Assembly (NCBI GenBank): GCA_026396775.1
Contig: JAPLWD010000074.1
Location: forward strand, 9,988 to 17,364
DNA from: Candidatus Gribaldobacteria bacterium
Lineage (GTDB): Bacteria; Patescibacteriota; Minisyncoccia; Minisyncoccales; CG1-02-41-26
Length of the DNA stretch: 7,377 nucleotides
Direction: 5' to 3'
Position numbers and translations under genes: made by a program. This document shows, piece by piece, positions 6,211 through 7,377 of this stretch. The notes below the pieces were generated by a model that worked only from the letters and a program-made list of their open reading frames with translations, did not search any database and was not told where the DNA came from. Position 1 is the first letter of the stretch. The number at the start of each line of letters is the position of its first letter.

Positions 6211-6238
6211 ATATTACTGATTCGGGTTGAAAAGTCAA
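6211..6238 (-). promoter_or_regulatory. Promoter of the rpsF-ssb-rpsR operon, near-leaderless
   Basis: On the minus strand, TTGACT (6238-6233) and TAATAT (6216-6211) are separated by 16 bases. The expected start, about seven bases past the -10 box, is near 6204, leaving only one to three bases before the rpsF ATG at 6202. There is no room for a Shine-Dalgarno motif. The -35 boxes of this promoter and of the divergent one abut at 6232/6233. Confidence 0.75.
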
Positions 6239-6255
6239 TTGGTTTAACCTATACT
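6227..6255 (+). promoter_or_regulatory. Promoter of the phosphohexomutase gene, predicting a leaderless transcript
   Basis: TTGAAA (6227-6232), a 17-base spacer, and TATACT (6250-6255) match the sigma-70 consensus closely. The expected start, about seven bases after the -10 box, coincides with the A of the ATG at 6262. The element overlaps the divergent rpsF promoter across 6227-6238, so the two cannot easily be occupied by polymerase at once. Confidence 0.75.
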
Positions 6256-6261
6256 GTAAAT

Positions 6262-7377
6262 ATGTTAGATCAAACCGCCAAAAACCTAGACTTAATGGAG
6301 ACCTTTTCGGGCATTCGGGGCATTTACAATCAAAGTATCACCGAGCTGTTGGCTTACCAGTATGCTTTTTGTTTTGCTCGGTTGTTTTTTAGTCAAAAGG
6401 ATGTTTTGGTGATAGCTGGAGATACTCGACCTTCAACCTTAAGCTTAAAAAAGGCGATGTTAAAAGCTTTAGCGGATTACGGGATGAGAAAGGTTTTGGA
6501 CTTAGGGATAGTGCCTGTTCAAGTGGCGGAATGCGCTATTGTGAAATTTGGGGCTAAGGGTGGCGTTTATATTACAGCTAGCCATAATGAACCAAAGTAC
6601 AATGGCTGGAAGCTTTTAAAAGAAGATGGTTGTATTTTGTACCCCGAGCAAGCTGATCGGTTAATCGCTTCGGTTCATAATTCAGCGGACTATGAACCTA
6701 TCGCCAAAGATTCATCTTTGGAGATTATTGACCGGAACTTGGAGGCTACAGCAGGTTATTTGCAATATCTTTTGGAAAAAATTGGGGCAGAGTCTCAAGA
6801 TAAAATTAAAAAAGCCGAGTTTAAAGTTTTAGCCGACCCCAACGGCGGGTCAGCCTTGGCTGTTTTAAGTCAACTTTTTGAGGAGTTGGGTGTTACGGCT
6901 GAAATTGTTAATCAAATTCCAGGGGTTTTTAATCGTTTAATTGAGCCAAAAGTGGAATCATTAAGTTATTTATCCAATAAGATGCAAACTAGCGATTTTG
7001 ATTTAGCGGTTGGCTTTGATTGTGATGCTGATAGAATGGAAATTGTGTTATCACCTGATTCGGTTTTTGCTCAAAAAATGGGAGTGCCGAATGTTTCGGG
7101 TAATTATGTTTTAGCCTTAACTTGTGATTCTATTTTAAATGGCACCAAGGGGCAGGTGGTGCCAACAAACGACGTTACTTCTTACTTAGTGAGGGATGTG
7201 ATTAAAAAATATCAAGCTGTTACTTTGGAGGTGGAAGTGGGAGAGGTAAATGTGGTTACGGCGATGGAGAAAAATAATAGTTTGATTGGTGGGGAGGGCT
7301 CTAATGGTGGGGAGATTGTTTTTCCAATTAAATGCCGTGATGCTATCATGACTATGGTTTTAGCTTTAAAATTAATG
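6262..7377 (+). CDS. Phosphohexomutase (phosphomannomutase/phosphoglucomutase family), 3' truncated by the window edge
   Basis: The open frame gives 372 residues and is still open at the right edge; family members are about 450-480 long. These enzymes interconvert hexose 6- and 1-phosphates through a phosphoserine. Motifs in order are FSGIRGIYN (15-23, substrate-phosphate loop of domain 1), AGDTRPST (52-59), and the catalytic TASHNEPKYNG with the phosphoserine at Ser107. Then come the magnesium-binding DCDADR (Asp253, Asp255, Asp257) in domain 2 and the sugar-binding GGEGSNGG (343-350) in domain 3. The fourth, phosphate-binding domain lies outside the window. GGEGSNGG differs from the GGEQSGH of typical GlmM and from the GGEMSGH of classic AlgC-type enzymes, and resembles the GGEGNGG forms of another family branch. 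The substrate (glucose, mannose or glucosamine phosphate) is therefore left open. The ATG at 6262 agrees with the promoter. Confidence 0.93.
   Translation, partial: MLDQTAKNLDLMETFSGIRGIYNQSITELLAYQYAFCFARLFFSQKDVLVIAGDTRPSTLSLKKAMLKALADYGMRKVLDLGIVPVQVAECAIVKFGAKGGVYITASHNEPKYNGWKLLKEDGCILYPEQADRLIASVHNSADYEPIAKDSSLEIIDRNLEATAGYLQYLLEKIGAESQDKIKKAEFKVLADPNGGSALAVLSQLFEELGVTAEIVNQIPGVFNRLIEPKVESLSYLSNKMQTSDFDLAVGFDCDADRMEIVLSPDSVFAQKMGVPNVSGNYVLALTCDSILNGTKGQVVPTNDVTSYLVRDVIKKYQAVTLEVEVGEVNVVTAMEKNNSLIGGEGSNGGEIVFPIKCRDAIMTMVLALKLM

Noticed and set aside
6203..6238. TTG start for rpsF adding twelve residues
   Set aside because: It lies in the -35 box of the operon's promoter, and S6 proteins begin just before the first beta-strand, as the ATG at 6202 gives.
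1..7377. CRISPR arrays, tRNA or rRNA genes, insertion sequences, alternative genetic code
   Set aside because: No regularly spaced repeats, cloverleaf-like segments, transposase fragments or terminal inverted repeats were seen, and every gene reads through under the standard bacterial code.

Overview
The window looks like a piece of a small, AT-rich bacterial genome, most probably from the Patescibacteria (Candidate Phyla Radiation). This is inferred from several signs: tightly packed genes, near absence of Shine-Dalgarno motifs, promoters placed so that transcripts would start at or next to the start codon, a ribosomal protein S6 with a long charged C-terminal tail, and close ftsK-recA linkage. 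The standard bacterial code fits every gene. No lineage below phylum can be fixed from these genes by eye.

Layout. Positions 1-498 hold the C-terminal part of a family 1 glycoside hydrolase, closed by a strong hairpin terminator at 504-543. A consensus promoter at 589-617 drives a two-gene unit: a regulator/antitoxin with an HTH domain plus a Panacea (DUF4065) domain (643-1434), overlapped by 11 bases by a RelE-like toxin gene (1424-1771). A new promoter at 1776-1804 starts ftsK (1812-4022), a complete DNA translocase with four membrane segments. After a 31-base A-rich spacer containing a perfect 12-bp tandem duplication comes recA (4054-4911). A bidirectional terminator at 4933-4962 separates recA from a convergent minus-strand operon, rpsF-ssb-rpsR (6202 down to 4981). 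Divergent from it, a phosphohexomutase gene starts at 6262 and runs off the right edge. The two divergent promoters physically overlap.

Function. ftsK and recA belong to chromosome segregation and recombination, ssb to replication and repair, rpsF and rpsR to the 30S subunit, and the mutase to sugar-phosphate supply for cell envelope or storage glycans. The toxin-antitoxin pair and the glycosidase are accessory; the glycosidase is richer in G+C than its neighbours and is the only gene here ending in TGA.

The main anomaly is recA. The reading frame is intact, but about 56 residues are missing between the N-terminal region and the DAEHA motif. The missing part would carry the whole Walker A (P-loop) motif, so the encoded protein cannot be a conventional ATP-dependent RecA. 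Either a short-repeat deletion, real or made during assembly, has removed the P-loop, or this lineage carries an unusual RecA.
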